Part shown: piece by piece, positions 44,587 to 52,987 of the stretch
Layout of the letters: every line of letters starts with the position of its first letter
Numbering within the stretch: the first letter of the stretch is position 1
Assembly (NCBI GenBank): GCA_029245725.1
Contig: JAQWOT010000226.1
Coordinates: forward strand, 50,389-114,388
Reading direction: 5' to 3'
From: SAR324 cluster bacterium
GTDB taxonomy: Bacteria > SAR324 > NAC60-12
DNA: 64,000 nucleotides
Position numbers and translations under genes: made by a program
Notes under the pieces: model-generated
Seen by the model: the letters and a program-made list of their open reading frames with translations, nothing else
What the model was told of the DNA's origin: nothing
Databases searched by the model: none

Positions 44587-44915
44587 ATGACAACTGAAAT
44601 AGCAAAGATGAATCAAACAAAATCGCCTAAAACAACGAAAGAGTTCGCACGTCAGCTACGAAGTGAACAAACCGAAGCAGAACAGAAAATCTGGAGTGTC
44701 CTGAGAGACCGACGACTCCAATGAGTCAAATTCCCCCGATAACATCCAATGCCACCGTATGTGCTGGATTTCTATTGTCATGCAGCCAAGTTGGCGATTG
44801 AAATGGATGGCAGGCAACACATTGAACAGGAATCCTATGATCAACAGCGTACAGAATTTCTGAATCAGCAGGGAATCCTCATGTTGCGCTTTTGGAATCA
44901 AGACTGGCTTCGTAT
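44587..44915 (+). pseudogene. DUF559 (Vsr-like endonuclease fold) gene, inactivated
   Basis: The frame reads KEFARQLRSEQTEAEQKIWS and VLRDRRLQ, stop, VKFPR, stop, HPMPPYVLDFYCHAAKLAIE, then a DGRQH motif and GILMLRFWNQD, which is the DUF559 order. It is interrupted by TGA at 44722-44724 and TAA at about 44740-44742; the second looks like CAA changed to TAA. The C-terminus runs into sequence belonging to the SDR fragment on the other strand. The preceding GCCC..GTTGGGAGAGG / GGGTGAGGGG bases resemble the imperfect palindromes that often flank this gene family. Confidence 0.8.
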
Positions 44916-45091
44916 TCAAGATAGATGGTGTTTTCATCAACCCCCAATTCAGCCTGAAGTTCATCTAGCTTCTTTTTATCTCTTCCCAACAGCGCCAGTT
45001 TTGCTCCATTCTTCTTGAACAACTTTGCGGTTTCTTTACCGATGCTTCCTGTCGCTCCTGTAATTAGAATGCTCTTGTCTGCCAGTCTCAT
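44900..45091 (-). pseudogene. SDR gene, N-terminal fragment only
   Basis: About 60 residues of a short-chain dehydrogenase remain: ADKSILITGATGSIGKETAK, followed by LFKKNGAKLALLGRDKKKLD. The frame then runs into the DUF559 sequence and stops. The catalytic Ser-Tyr-Lys part is missing. The ATG overlaps a TAA (TAATG, 45089-45093) that closes an alternative reading frame from the lipoprotein gene, suggesting that the two were once translationally coupled. Confidence 0.75.
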
Positions 45092-45560
45092 TAGCCCTGT
45101 GTCGTCGTAGATAAGTAAATATGATTTGGCTCATGACCATTAAATTGCTGGTTGGCCGAACCAAAGAAGTCGTCTCTGTAGCCAACTGTCTTCAGAAACT
45201 CCTCATGATCCCAATTCCAAAGTGGAATTTTGGTTCTTTTTGCTGGAACTGTTTGTCTTGGTCATTAGCGAATTCAAGTAGCCGAATGCTCGCTTCCTGA
45301 TCATTGATCTCTCCACTCTTTACAGAGTCTACAAGCTTATCTCCAACGAACACATACTCTGAAATATATTTTTCTGTTCGGGTGTCATTATCATTATAGA
45401 TCGATTCTACCTTGGATTTGATGCAGTTCCATTCCTTCATGAAGCTTGGGGAAGAACACTCGTTGATTTGAATTGCTTGAACTGTGGGTCTGGTGGTGGT
45501 GCATCCGTAAAATAGAAACAGAAGAGCAGACCAACAACAAATTCTGATCATTAAGTTCAT
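45091..45560 (-). CDS. Small lipoprotein, possibly frameshifted
   Basis: The N-terminus ICCWSALLFLFYGCTTT is a lipoprotein signal with Cys20 at the lipobox, so the product should be membrane-anchored in the envelope. The straightforward frame ends at 45192 (122 residues). A shift of one base near 45215-45235 would extend it through WNWDHEEFLKTVGYRDDFFG and HEPNHIYLS to the TAA at 45091-45093, which overlaps the SDR start. The body has no recognised domain. Function is unknown; the frameshift is an inference from the clean downstream frame. Confidence 0.6.
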
Positions 45561-46030
45561 TCAAATGTTTTCTCTAAAATGTTTGAGCAATATGGAGGTG
45601 AGATCGTACTATTGGACAGTGTTTTTAACAGGAAGAACAGAAGTGAAAGTTAGAGTTCTGTTAACCTTGACATGATTGGTCCCATAAACTCTTCAACCAA
45701 TACTATATTATTATCAGCGTTGCTTTTTCTCACTTCAATTGTCTTTTGGTCAGCTCTTCCTCTGCAATTTTCTCTGAAGGATAGATGATGAGAGATTGAT
45801 GATGGTTCTCATCGATTTTCTACCAGATGACGTCTTCAGCAGCGGTGTCTCCACTAACAGCCTTATTCATGTTTGCCTGAAATTCTGCAGGAATCAGAAC
45901 ACCATTTTTCCAATACCACTTCGTATAAACTGCAAATTTCATAGGTAGTCTCTCTATCTGTTTAATCAGTAGTCTCTTAAAAAAATCTATCTGTAAGTCA
46001 ATTGACAGAGAATTGCTAGATTGAGTTGGC
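45561..46030. other. No clear gene; possible 40-residue ORF
   Basis: These 470 bases show no recognisable gene. On the minus strand, 45820-45942 could encode MKFAVYTKWYWKNGVLIPAE and 20 more residues, but no good ribosome-binding site or relative is known to me. The rest is AT-rich and may hold the lipoprotein promoter and the 3' end of the mannonate dehydratase-like transcript. Confidence 0.4.
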
Positions 46031-47005
46031 TCATGCATAGACTGCTTGCCGGAGGCCCTTGAGATAGCCGATCGCGAAAAGCCTACCGATTTCAGAGTAA
46101 CCAAAATGTTGGTTGCTGTCTTCCCCCATCGTGGGAACGTGGTCGGGACGACAGATGCCATCGTAGCCCACTTCCTTGTAAGCCTGCATACAAGCAACCA
46201 TATCGGTCTTGCCGTCATCGTGGAAGGTCTCAACAAAATCCGTGGCTTGTCCCTGTACATCTCGGAAGTGCACAAAGAAGATCTTCTGCTGCTTGCCAAA
46301 TTTACGGATCACTCCGGGTAGATCATCTGTCATTAGTGTGAAGTTGCCCTGACATAGGGCGATACCACTCATCTCACTGGGATGCAGGTCCAGCAGTCGC
46401 TGGAAGTTGTCGATACTGTACATGATCCGGGGGGTTCCCTTGACCAAAGGAATTGGAGGGTCGTCCGGGTGCATGGCAAGCTTGACTCCAGCAGACTCAG
46501 CTTCGGGAACCACGGCATTCAGGAAGTACTTTAGGTTGTCCCAGAGCTTCTCTTCAGTGAGGCCATATTCGTTCTCGTAGGGATCTGTAACATCCGCTAG
46601 CCGAAACTTGGTCACCAGCGCCCCTCCCCGTGAGGGTAGGTTGGTGGTAGTACGAATCCAGTTGAAGATCGGCATCCACTCGTAGCACCAGACAGGAATC
46701 TCCAGTTTCCCCATGTTGCCGATCAACTCGATCACCTGCTCAATCTCCTGGTCTCGTCCTTCAATGCCGAGCTTGACCTTCTCCATTGGTGGTCGGTTTT
46801 CCAGGGCGGCTAGATAGAATCCAGTCTCCTCGTAGCGTTTCTTCTGGGCAGCTAGCTTATCCAGACTCCAAGGCAGTTGCTCCTTCGGCACCTCCAGCCC
46901 TTCGCTCCAGTCCATTGATCCCACGACATCAGTCACCCCACACTGCTTGACAAGCTGGATCAGGCTCTCCTGGTCGGGCTGAAAAAATTCGGCAATTCTG
47001 ATCAT
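46031..47005 (-). CDS. Mannonate dehydratase family protein (UxuA-like TIM barrel)
   Basis: From ATG 47005 (with GGAG upstream in the overlap with the RraA-like stop) the protein is 324 residues. It shows UxuA landmarks: KLAMHPDDPPIPLVKGTPRI, LCQGNFTLM, FVHFRDVQG and FVETFHDDGKTDM. UxuA converts D-mannonate to 2-keto-3-deoxygluconate in glucuronate breakdown; the metal ligands His and Asp of these motifs are present. It is the last gene of the minus-strand group 49027-46031. Confidence 0.9.
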   Translation of the reverse strand: MIRIAEFFQPDQESLIQLVKQCGVTDVVGSMDWSEGLEVPKEQLPWSLDKLAAQKKRYEETGFYLAALENRPPMEKVKLGIEGRDQEIEQVIELIGNMGKLEIPVWCYEWMPIFNWIRTTTNLPSRGGALVTKFRLADVTDPYENEYGLTEEKLWDNLKYFLNAVVPEAESAGVKLAMHPDDPPIPLVKGTPRIMYSIDNFQRLLDLHPSEMSGIALCQGNFTLMTDDLPGVIRKFGKQQKIFFVHFRDVQGQATDFVETFHDDGKTDMVACMQAYKEVGYDGICRPDHVPTMGEDSNQHFGYSEIGRLFAIGYLKGLRQAVYA

Positions 47006-47006
47006 T

Positions 47007-47765
47007 TCAAACTCCACTTTTATGAGTTTTTTTCCACTCTTCGAATTCCTGCTGGGCTTCTTCGGTCAGCGGATAGTACTTACGGAGATCTCCACCCTCA
47101 GAGAGTCTCAGCTTGGAGAAGACCTCCCAATCCTTGTGCGTACCTGCATGAGCAATGATGTCATCAACAAGTTGTAGGGGGACAACAGCAACACCATCGT
47201 CATCCGCAATAATGATATCTCCTGGGAAAACCAGTCGACCTCCACAGGCAATCGGACAGTTGACCGAGAAGGGAAAGATGCCGGTCTGAATATGATAGTT
47301 GGGCGTAAAGCCACGAACCCACATGCCCAGTCCGGTCTCCAGTGCCGGTTGGGAGTCACGAATCACTCCATCGACAACGATACCTTCTCCTCCCTTGCCT
47401 TGGAGATAGGTCAGCATCATCTCGCCAAAGACCCCGCTCTGCATATCTTCACGGGCATCAACCACCACCACATCTCCGGCTTCTGCAAGGTAGAGAGCGT
47501 GTCGGTGAAGTTGTTTTTCTACTTCCTGATATTCTGATTTGTCATCGTAGTAGTCTTCGCGAATGGGCATGAACTGGAGTGTAATCGCCGAACCTCCAAT
47601 GACTCGTCCTTTCTCTTGGGTCACGGGTCCGACAATGTGGGAATTGCGGATGCCTGCTTTATGTTTGAGTTCAGCACTGAGCGTCGCGCTACCGATCTCC
47701 TTGAGTTGTTCGATCTTGGCACGTTCAGGTCGTTGAAATCGGACTGGGTGGACTTGGGTTTCCAT
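47007..47765 (-). CDS. RraA-like/4-hydroxy-4-methyl-2-oxoglutarate aldolase-type protein
   Basis: The domain core GGEGIVVDGVIRDSQPALE, followed after a gap by GGRLVFPGDIIIADDDGVAVVP, is the RraA/HMG aldolase fold with the metal-binding Asp. The start ATG 47765 follows GGAG. Many catabolic RraA homologues are pyruvate-releasing aldolases or oxaloacetate decarboxylases, which would suit cleavage of a sugar-derived keto acid here. A regulatory RNase E inhibitor role is less likely given the context and the about 250-residue length. Confidence 0.88.
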   Translation of the reverse strand: METQVHPVRFQRPERAKIEQLKEIGSATLSAELKHKAGIRNSHIVGPVTQEKGRVIGGSAITLQFMPIREDYYDDKSEYQEVEKQLHRHALYLAEAGDVVVVDAREDMQSGVFGEMMLTYLQGKGGEGIVVDGVIRDSQPALETGLGMWVRGFTPNYHIQTGIFPFSVNCPIACGGRLVFPGDIIIADDDGVAVVPLQLVDDIIAHAGTHKDWEVFSKLRLSEGGDLRKYYPLTEEAQQEFEEWKKTHKSGV

Positions 47766-47770
47766 AAGAT

Positions 47771-49027
47771 TTAGCTCCAAAGTCGGTCGTGGGAGTCCAG
47801 AACATTCCAGCTGTCAGTTGATTCAAAGAAGCCGCTGAGTTCCGGAGTGGGAGGGTTGAGGTGCGTCTGCACCACTTCTTCGTTTAATTCGATACCGAGG
47901 CCTGAGGCTTCCGGAACCTGGATGTGGCCATCTTCAACCAGAGCCTTGCCTTCAAAAGTCACCAGATCTTCCCACCAGGGAAGATCGACGGAGTGCATTT
48001 CCAAGGCGACGAAGTTCTCGGTTGCTGCGGCACAGTGGACGTTGGCCATCGCGACGATGGGAGAGCCAGCCTGGTGCAATACCATTGGCACCCCGTACTC
48101 CTGAGCTAGATCACCGATGCGCTTGGTCTCAAGGATACCACCAGAAGTGGCCAGATCTGGGTGAACATAGGAGACACAGTCTTCGTCGAGCAGAGCCTTG
48201 AATTCCTGGCGTAAATAGATGTCTTCTCCAGTACAGACTGGGGTCTCAACTGCGTCCTTGATGGCTTTCATCTGCTTGGGGAACTGCCATGGCAGCATGT
48301 CTTCATACCAGGCGAAGGTGAAGCGATCCAGCGCACGACCAAGCCGAATGCAGCTGTCGAGTCCAATGTGACCAAAGTGGTCAATGGCAATTGGGATGGT
48401 ATTACCAAGCTGATCACGAATCACCCGAGCATATTCAGTCAGATGTTCGATACCTTTCTGAGTAATTTGTGTAGCCGTGAAAGGATGCATCAGGTTGGGA
48501 TTAGCGGCAACAGTTGGATCCTGAATCAGGGTGCCTTCGATGCCACGCAGCAGGTTGATGCCCACATCCATCTTGAGGAATTGGTAACCCCTGTCGATGC
48601 GAGTCTGCATGCGAACCGCCATCTGTTTCGGGTCCTGTTCTGAAGGAGTGTCGGCATAGACCTTGACCCGGTCACGATACTTTCCACCAGCGAGCATGTA
48701 GGAAGGTACCCCGTAGGCCTTTCCAGCCAGGTCCATCAGCGCCATCTCTACACCACAGACACCTCCTCCCTGTCGTCCATGAAACCCAAACTGCTGGATT
48801 TTGCGGAAGACTCTCTCCACGTTGCAGGGGTTTTCTCCAAGCAAGCGGCTTTTGAGCATCAGCGCGTAACGGACACTGGCACCGTCTCGTACCTCCCCGA
48901 GTCCTGTGATGCCTTGATTGGTATAGATCCGCAGCAAGGGCCAACGCCAGTTGTCATGACCCACGATGGCAAAGCGGAGGTCGGTAATTTTCAGTTCAGA
49001 AGGCTGTGAGTGGGTTTGGATGCTCAT
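47771..49027 (-). CDS. Enolase-superfamily enzyme (mandelate racemase subgroup), unknown substrate
   Basis: This 418-residue protein has the capping-domain start (RIYTNQGITGLGEVRDGAS), Lys in FLKMDVG, metal region AIDHFGHIGLD, YEDMLPW and CTGEDIYLR, and VLHQAGSPIV in the position of the base. The sugar-acid neighbours (mannonate dehydratase and RraA-like) suggest an acid-sugar dehydratase. Exact activity cannot be assigned from the sequence. It lies directly upstream of the RraA-like gene with an overlap or very short gap. Confidence 0.85.
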   Translation of the reverse strand: MSIQTHSQPSELKITDLRFAIVGHDNWRWPLLRIYTNQGITGLGEVRDGASVRYALMLKSRLLGENPCNVERVFRKIQQFGFHGRQGGGVCGVEMALMDLAGKAYGVPSYMLAGGKYRDRVKVYADTPSEQDPKQMAVRMQTRIDRGYQFLKMDVGINLLRGIEGTLIQDPTVAANPNLMHPFTATQITQKGIEHLTEYARVIRDQLGNTIPIAIDHFGHIGLDSCIRLGRALDRFTFAWYEDMLPWQFPKQMKAIKDAVETPVCTGEDIYLRQEFKALLDEDCVSYVHPDLATSGGILETKRIGDLAQEYGVPMVLHQAGSPIVAMANVHCAAATENFVALEMHSVDLPWWEDLVTFEGKALVEDGHIQVPEASGLGIELNEEVVQTHLNPPTPELSGFFESTDSWNVLDSHDRLWS

Positions 49028-49062
49028 ATGTGTCCGATGAACAAGAAAAAGAGAATGGAAGT

Positions 49063-50124
49063 TTAGCTGACCATGCCTCGTGCGTTGACGGGAACGGTGG
49101 CTTCCAACTGATTCTGCCGAATCAGGTTGACTTGGTCAAAGAGATTGGAGACCAGACAGACGTGGTTTGGGATGATCCGAACCTTTTCTCCAATGGCAGG
49201 TTTGTTTGCACAGGCTGAAAGATCGATCGTGCCGTGTTCTTCATTGAGGGTCGTGATGATCGCGTCTGGATATTCCACCAGGTGACCCATTCCTGGTGCG
49301 TCACAACGATCTGAACCGAGGGACTTGGAGCCAGTATCGACCACAGCTCGATTCTCGGTGGGGCGACTGACCACGGTTGCCAGAACAGTTAGCGCACAGT
49401 CGTCCAGCGTGCCGAAACCATAGCTGGCCATCATGCGGTCACAGTAGATGTAAGTCCCTGGCCGATGCTCGGTCACAGCCTTGACTTCCGCAGCTTGGTA
49501 GTAGTTGGGAGTTCCTCCGCTGGAAATAACCTCTGGGGCCAGATGATTCTCCGTCAACAGCTTGCGAGCAACTTCCAGCCATTGATCAACTTCGGCCACA
49601 CGATTTCGTGGGGGATAGGTCATCAAGCCAAGGAAGTGCAGTCCGGGTTGTCCTGCAATGAAGCGGGCTAGCTTCAGTGCTTCCTCTGGAGTCTGGACCC
49701 CGCAGCGACCTGCACCCGTGTCACATTCAACCAACACTCGCAGTCGGTGCTTAGGATTCTGGAACTTGTTGGCGTAGCCTTGGGCTACAGTTTCATTGTC
49801 AGTGACCACGCCCACCTGGATGCTCTCGTGTAGCTTGGCCAGTCGCTCCAGCTTGGCTTCTCCCACCAGATTGTAGGTAATCAGGATGTCTTGGATTCCT
49901 CCTGCTGACATGCTCTCGGCTTCTCCCACCTTTTGACAAGTGATTCCACAGGCGCCGAATTCAACCTGCAAATTTGCGAAGCGATGGAGCTTGTGGGTTT
50001 TGATGTGGGGTCGCAGTGTCAGACCGTGGGCGTCCGCATAACCTTGAACACGCAGTAGATTGGCAGAGACTTTTTCCAGATCGATCAACACGGCAGGGGT
50101 GTCGACATCACTCCAGTTGGGCAT
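49063..50124 (-). CDS. D-threonine aldolase/D-serine dehydratase-like PLP enzyme
   Basis: This 353-residue fold-type III PLP protein starts DTPAVLIDLEKVSANLLR and has the PLP lysine in LRPHIKTHKLHRF. It has the C-terminal metal site PNHVCLVSN (His and Cys), typical for D-threonine aldolase and eukaryotic-type D-serine dehydratase. It probably cleaves a D-beta-hydroxy amino acid. It sits between two enolase-superfamily genes on the same strand. Confidence 0.9.
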   Translation of the reverse strand: MPNWSDVDTPAVLIDLEKVSANLLRVQGYADAHGLTLRPHIKTHKLHRFANLQVEFGACGITCQKVGEAESMSAGGIQDILITYNLVGEAKLERLAKLHESIQVGVVTDNETVAQGYANKFQNPKHRLRVLVECDTGAGRCGVQTPEEALKLARFIAGQPGLHFLGLMTYPPRNRVAEVDQWLEVARKLLTENHLAPEVISSGGTPNYYQAAEVKAVTEHRPGTYIYCDRMMASYGFGTLDDCALTVLATVVSRPTENRAVVDTGSKSLGSDRCDAPGMGHLVEYPDAIITTLNEEHGTIDLSACANKPAIGEKVRIIPNHVCLVSNLFDQVNLIRQNQLEATVPVNARGMVS

Positions 50125-50355
50125 TGGAAATCCTGGCTGAGAGTTGTTGGAACAGGTCGAAGGCAGGGAGCACCGGAGATTGCTTGGTATTCTCTTGATC
50201 TCCTGTGAACAGTAACATTGAAAAAGCTACAGGAGGCGTTGACCCTACATTCTGATGGATGACTTGAAATCCGGAAGCTAGAGAAAAGACTCTGGATTTG
50301 CAAGCTTCGCAAGCACAGCCCTTTCTAAAATAAACAGCAACTTGGTCCTCAGTGG

Positions 50356-51549
50356 TCAGTCAAAGAAGCTCGCATCTTCTGGAGCCAGATATTGCGCTGC
50401 CGCTTCTGGAATCAGGTCAACTCCCATGCCTGGTCGCTCGATCACGTCAATCATCGAGTTCTTTACGATGGGATTGGGCAAGCCCTCCACGATCTCATAC
50501 CACCAGGGATCATGTCCTGTTGGGTATTCAAAGGCGATGAAGTTGGCGGGCAAGGTGGCGCAGACTTGAATCAGGGCTGCCAGCCCCAAGACACCGTTGC
50601 CTGTCCCGTGAGGTGCCATCAGGATGCCGTGCAGGTAGGCGTATTCGGCAATCCACTTCAACTCAGCGATTCCACCCACATCTGCTGGATCGGGTCCCAC
50701 GACATTGACAGCGTGTCTTTCGATCAGATCCTTGAAGTTCTGGCGTAGATAGATCTGTTCACCTGTGTGGATTGGGGTGGAAGTGGAGTGGGTCAAGTCT
50801 CGATAGACATCTGCGTTCACATAGGGAACGTAATCCCCTGTGAGCATATCTTCCACCCACATCAGGTTGTAGGGTTCGACCGCTCGGGCAAAGCGTAGCG
50901 CATCTGCAGGCATCCATCCGGGACCGCAGTCGAGGGCGAGTCCTACTTCATCCCCCAGCACTTCTTTCATGGCAGCTACGCAATCGATTAGTAGTGCAAG
51001 TCCACGTTCCGTCAAGGACCCCTGATCCATTTGTCCATGGAAGGGACTTTGTGCTGGTTGTCCATAGAAGAAACGATCGAGCTTCTTCATTGGTGAATGG
51101 AAGGCGATTCCCTGCTTGACGATATCAAAGCCCTCGGGCAGGGATTTCATCCACTGACAGTTCTCTGCCATCGCGTCCGGGGTCCACTCCCCCATCGGTC
51201 GGCGAATCGAACCATTGTAGGTGCGGACATGATCCCGAACTTTGCCACCGAGCAATTTATAGACAGGCACCCCTGCCGCTTTTCCAGCAATATCCCAGAG
51301 CGCATGCTCAATGATCGAGACTGGTGCACCATAGGGTTTGAATGAACCACGTTGTCGGATCTTGAGCATGCACCACTCAACATCAGTTGGATCTTCTCCA
51401 ATCAGTGCTTCCCGAAACTGTAGGACCCATGGTTTGAGATAAGGCTTGTATTGCTCGGCTTCTCCATAACCAGAAAGACCTTCATCCGTGACAATCCGGA
51501 CAACGGGATTTTTTCCAATCAGTGCACACTTTAGATCTGTGATTTTCAT
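50356..51549 (-). CDS. Enolase-superfamily enzyme (mandelate racemase subgroup), second unknown
   Basis: This 397-residue protein has the capping start RIVTDEGLSGYGEAEQY, HALWDIAGKAAGVPVYKLLG, metal-ligand stretches ALDCGPGWMPADA, WVEDMLTGDY and HTGEQIYLR, and APHGTGNGVLG near the base position. It resembles galactonate or rhamnonate dehydratase-type enzymes, but not well enough to name. It is separated from the D-threonine aldolase-like gene by 231 bases without a gene. Confidence 0.85.
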   Translation of the reverse strand: MKITDLKCALIGKNPVVRIVTDEGLSGYGEAEQYKPYLKPWVLQFREALIGEDPTDVEWCMLKIRQRGSFKPYGAPVSIIEHALWDIAGKAAGVPVYKLLGGKVRDHVRTYNGSIRRPMGEWTPDAMAENCQWMKSLPEGFDIVKQGIAFHSPMKKLDRFFYGQPAQSPFHGQMDQGSLTERGLALLIDCVAAMKEVLGDEVGLALDCGPGWMPADALRFARAVEPYNLMWVEDMLTGDYVPYVNADVYRDLTHSTSTPIHTGEQIYLRQNFKDLIERHAVNVVGPDPADVGGIAELKWIAEYAYLHGILMAPHGTGNGVLGLAALIQVCATLPANFIAFEYPTGHDPWWYEIVEGLPNPIVKNSMIDVIERPGMGVDLIPEAAAQYLAPEDASFFD

Positions 51550-51949
51550 TCCGTTCCCTTTCCCTGAATGCTTTTGGAAAAACGACTAAAACTAATTTTT
51601 TCGATGAGCTTCAACAAACAGCAAAGACCTGGAAAATCGTCGGGATGGATCATCCCTTTTTAAGGGTGAACCGAACGATTGAGATACATTCGACTGTAGG
51701 ATGATTTTTGTAATCATTTCTAGACTAATTCAGTACTTTTTTTACATTAGCCATCTATTGATTTTTCAGCAATTGTCTGATTCATCTTCAACTCAGTAAA
51801 AAAAGAATCATATTGATACAGCATAAAATTGAGTAAAAAATTGAACCAAAAATCTTGCAAACGCAGCGGATAAAGAAAATGGTACGCAGATTCGAGAAGA
51901 TGAGTAGTAAAACTAAGGTTAGGATTCTTGTCAATTTTTGGGGAACCAC
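51550..51949. promoter_or_regulatory. Divergent intergenic region of 400 bases
   Basis: No gene is seen between the minus-strand enolase-superfamily gene and the plus-strand deacylase operon. The region is AT-rich around 51700-51860 and carries one terminator-like hairpin (listed separately). The promoters of both directions should lie here. Confidence 0.5.
51642..51661 (+). terminator. Terminator-like hairpin with T-run, plus strand, no gene upstream
   Basis: GGGATG-GAT-CATCCC is followed directly by TTTTT, a compact rho-independent terminator shape. It is oriented with the plus strand but lies upstream of the first plus-strand gene (start 51950). So it would end a short leader or small RNA, or act as an attenuator. 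The 3-base loop is short. Confidence 0.5.
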
Positions 51950-52969
51950 ATGAACACGCAGTCAGCTCGTCGCTCCGCTGCCTTCCTCACGGTGGATCTG
52001 GAGAAAGACGGCAAACAGTTTGGGCACATCAATATCCCACAGTCACCGAACAATGATGCCTGGGGAGTTCAGCAGGTGCCGATTGCTGTGATTAAAAATG
52101 GTAGTGGCCCTACCCTGATCCTGACCGGAGGTAATCACGGAGACGAGTACGAAGGTCCCGTCACCATCTCGGAGCTGGCAAGAGATCTGGATCCAGTTCG
52201 TATTTCAGGCAGATTGATCCTGATCCCAACCCTGAACAACTCTGCGACTCAGGCAGGACAACGAGTTTCGCCCCTGGATGGGCTGAACCTGAATCGTACC
52301 TTTCCCGGCGATCCTTATGGGTCGATCACTGAGCAGATCTCTTTCTATCTGAACGATCACCTCTTCCCTGTCGCAGATGCTTACGCAGACCTCCACTCTG
52401 GAGGAAGTTCTCTGCATCTGCTGCCCAGTGCGATTGTTGAACCGGCGCTGGATAAAGAGCACATGGAGCGCAATATTGCGCTGGCCAAGGCCTTTGCGGC
52501 TCCTTACACAGTCGTGATCGATAATCTTGGAGATCCGAGAACTGCCGGTGCTGCAGCAGTCCGAGCTGGACTGACCATGGTTGGTACTGAGATGGCCGGT
52601 GGAGGAATTGTACACAGCGATGCACTCTCCACCTGCAAGCATGGAGTGCAGAACCTGATGAGTCATCTTGGAATTTTACCAGAGAATCATCAGGCATCGA
52701 CGGTTGTAGAGGAGAAGATTTTGAGGCTGCCCGGTGCCAAGGGCTTTGTCTTTGCGCCAATGGAAGGTGTGTTTGAACCCTTTCATGAACTGGGGCAGCA
52801 GGTCTCTGCCGGTCAGGAAGCAGGACTGGTGCACAGCCTGGTCAATCCTTTCGAACCACCAAGAGTGGTGTGCTACGAAACGGATGGGATTCTCTACGGG
52901 CTACGAATGATTGGAAAAGTGGTGAAGGGCAATTGCTGTGCGGTGATTGCCGTGGAATTTGAAGGTTAA
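51950..52969 (+). CDS. Succinylglutamate desuccinylase/aspartoacylase-family deacylase (DoeB-like)
   Basis: I chose ATG 51950, preceded by GGGGAA; an in-frame TTG lies at 51938. The zinc carboxypeptidase-like site is visible as LTGGNHGDEYEGP (HxxE) and DLHSGGSSLHLLP, followed by a C-terminal beta domain (KGFVFAPMEGVFEPFHELGQ). The length and the ending fit N-acetyl-diaminobutyrate deacetylase (DoeB), but other ectoine genes are absent, so the substrate is open. It heads a five-gene operon. Confidence 0.88.
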   Translation: MNTQSARRSAAFLTVDLEKDGKQFGHINIPQSPNNDAWGVQQVPIAVIKNGSGPTLILTGGNHGDEYEGPVTISELARDLDPVRISGRLILIPTLNNSATQAGQRVSPLDGLNLNRTFPGDPYGSITEQISFYLNDHLFPVADAYADLHSGGSSLHLLPSAIVEPALDKEHMERNIALAKAFAAPYTVVIDNLGDPRTAGAAAVRAGLTMVGTEMAGGGIVHSDALSTCKHGVQNLMSHLGILPENHQASTVVEEKILRLPGAKGFVFAPMEGVFEPFHELGQQVSAGQEAGLVHSLVNPFEPPRVVCYETDGILYGLRMIGKVVKGNCCAVIAVEFEG

Positions 52970-52987
52970 TTTCAAGCGAGAAAATGA

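Noticed and set aside
44722..44724. TGA in the DUF559 gene as a second selenocysteine candidate.
   Set aside because: A TAA follows six codons later in the same frame, and the position is not a Cys in this family, so it is simple decay.
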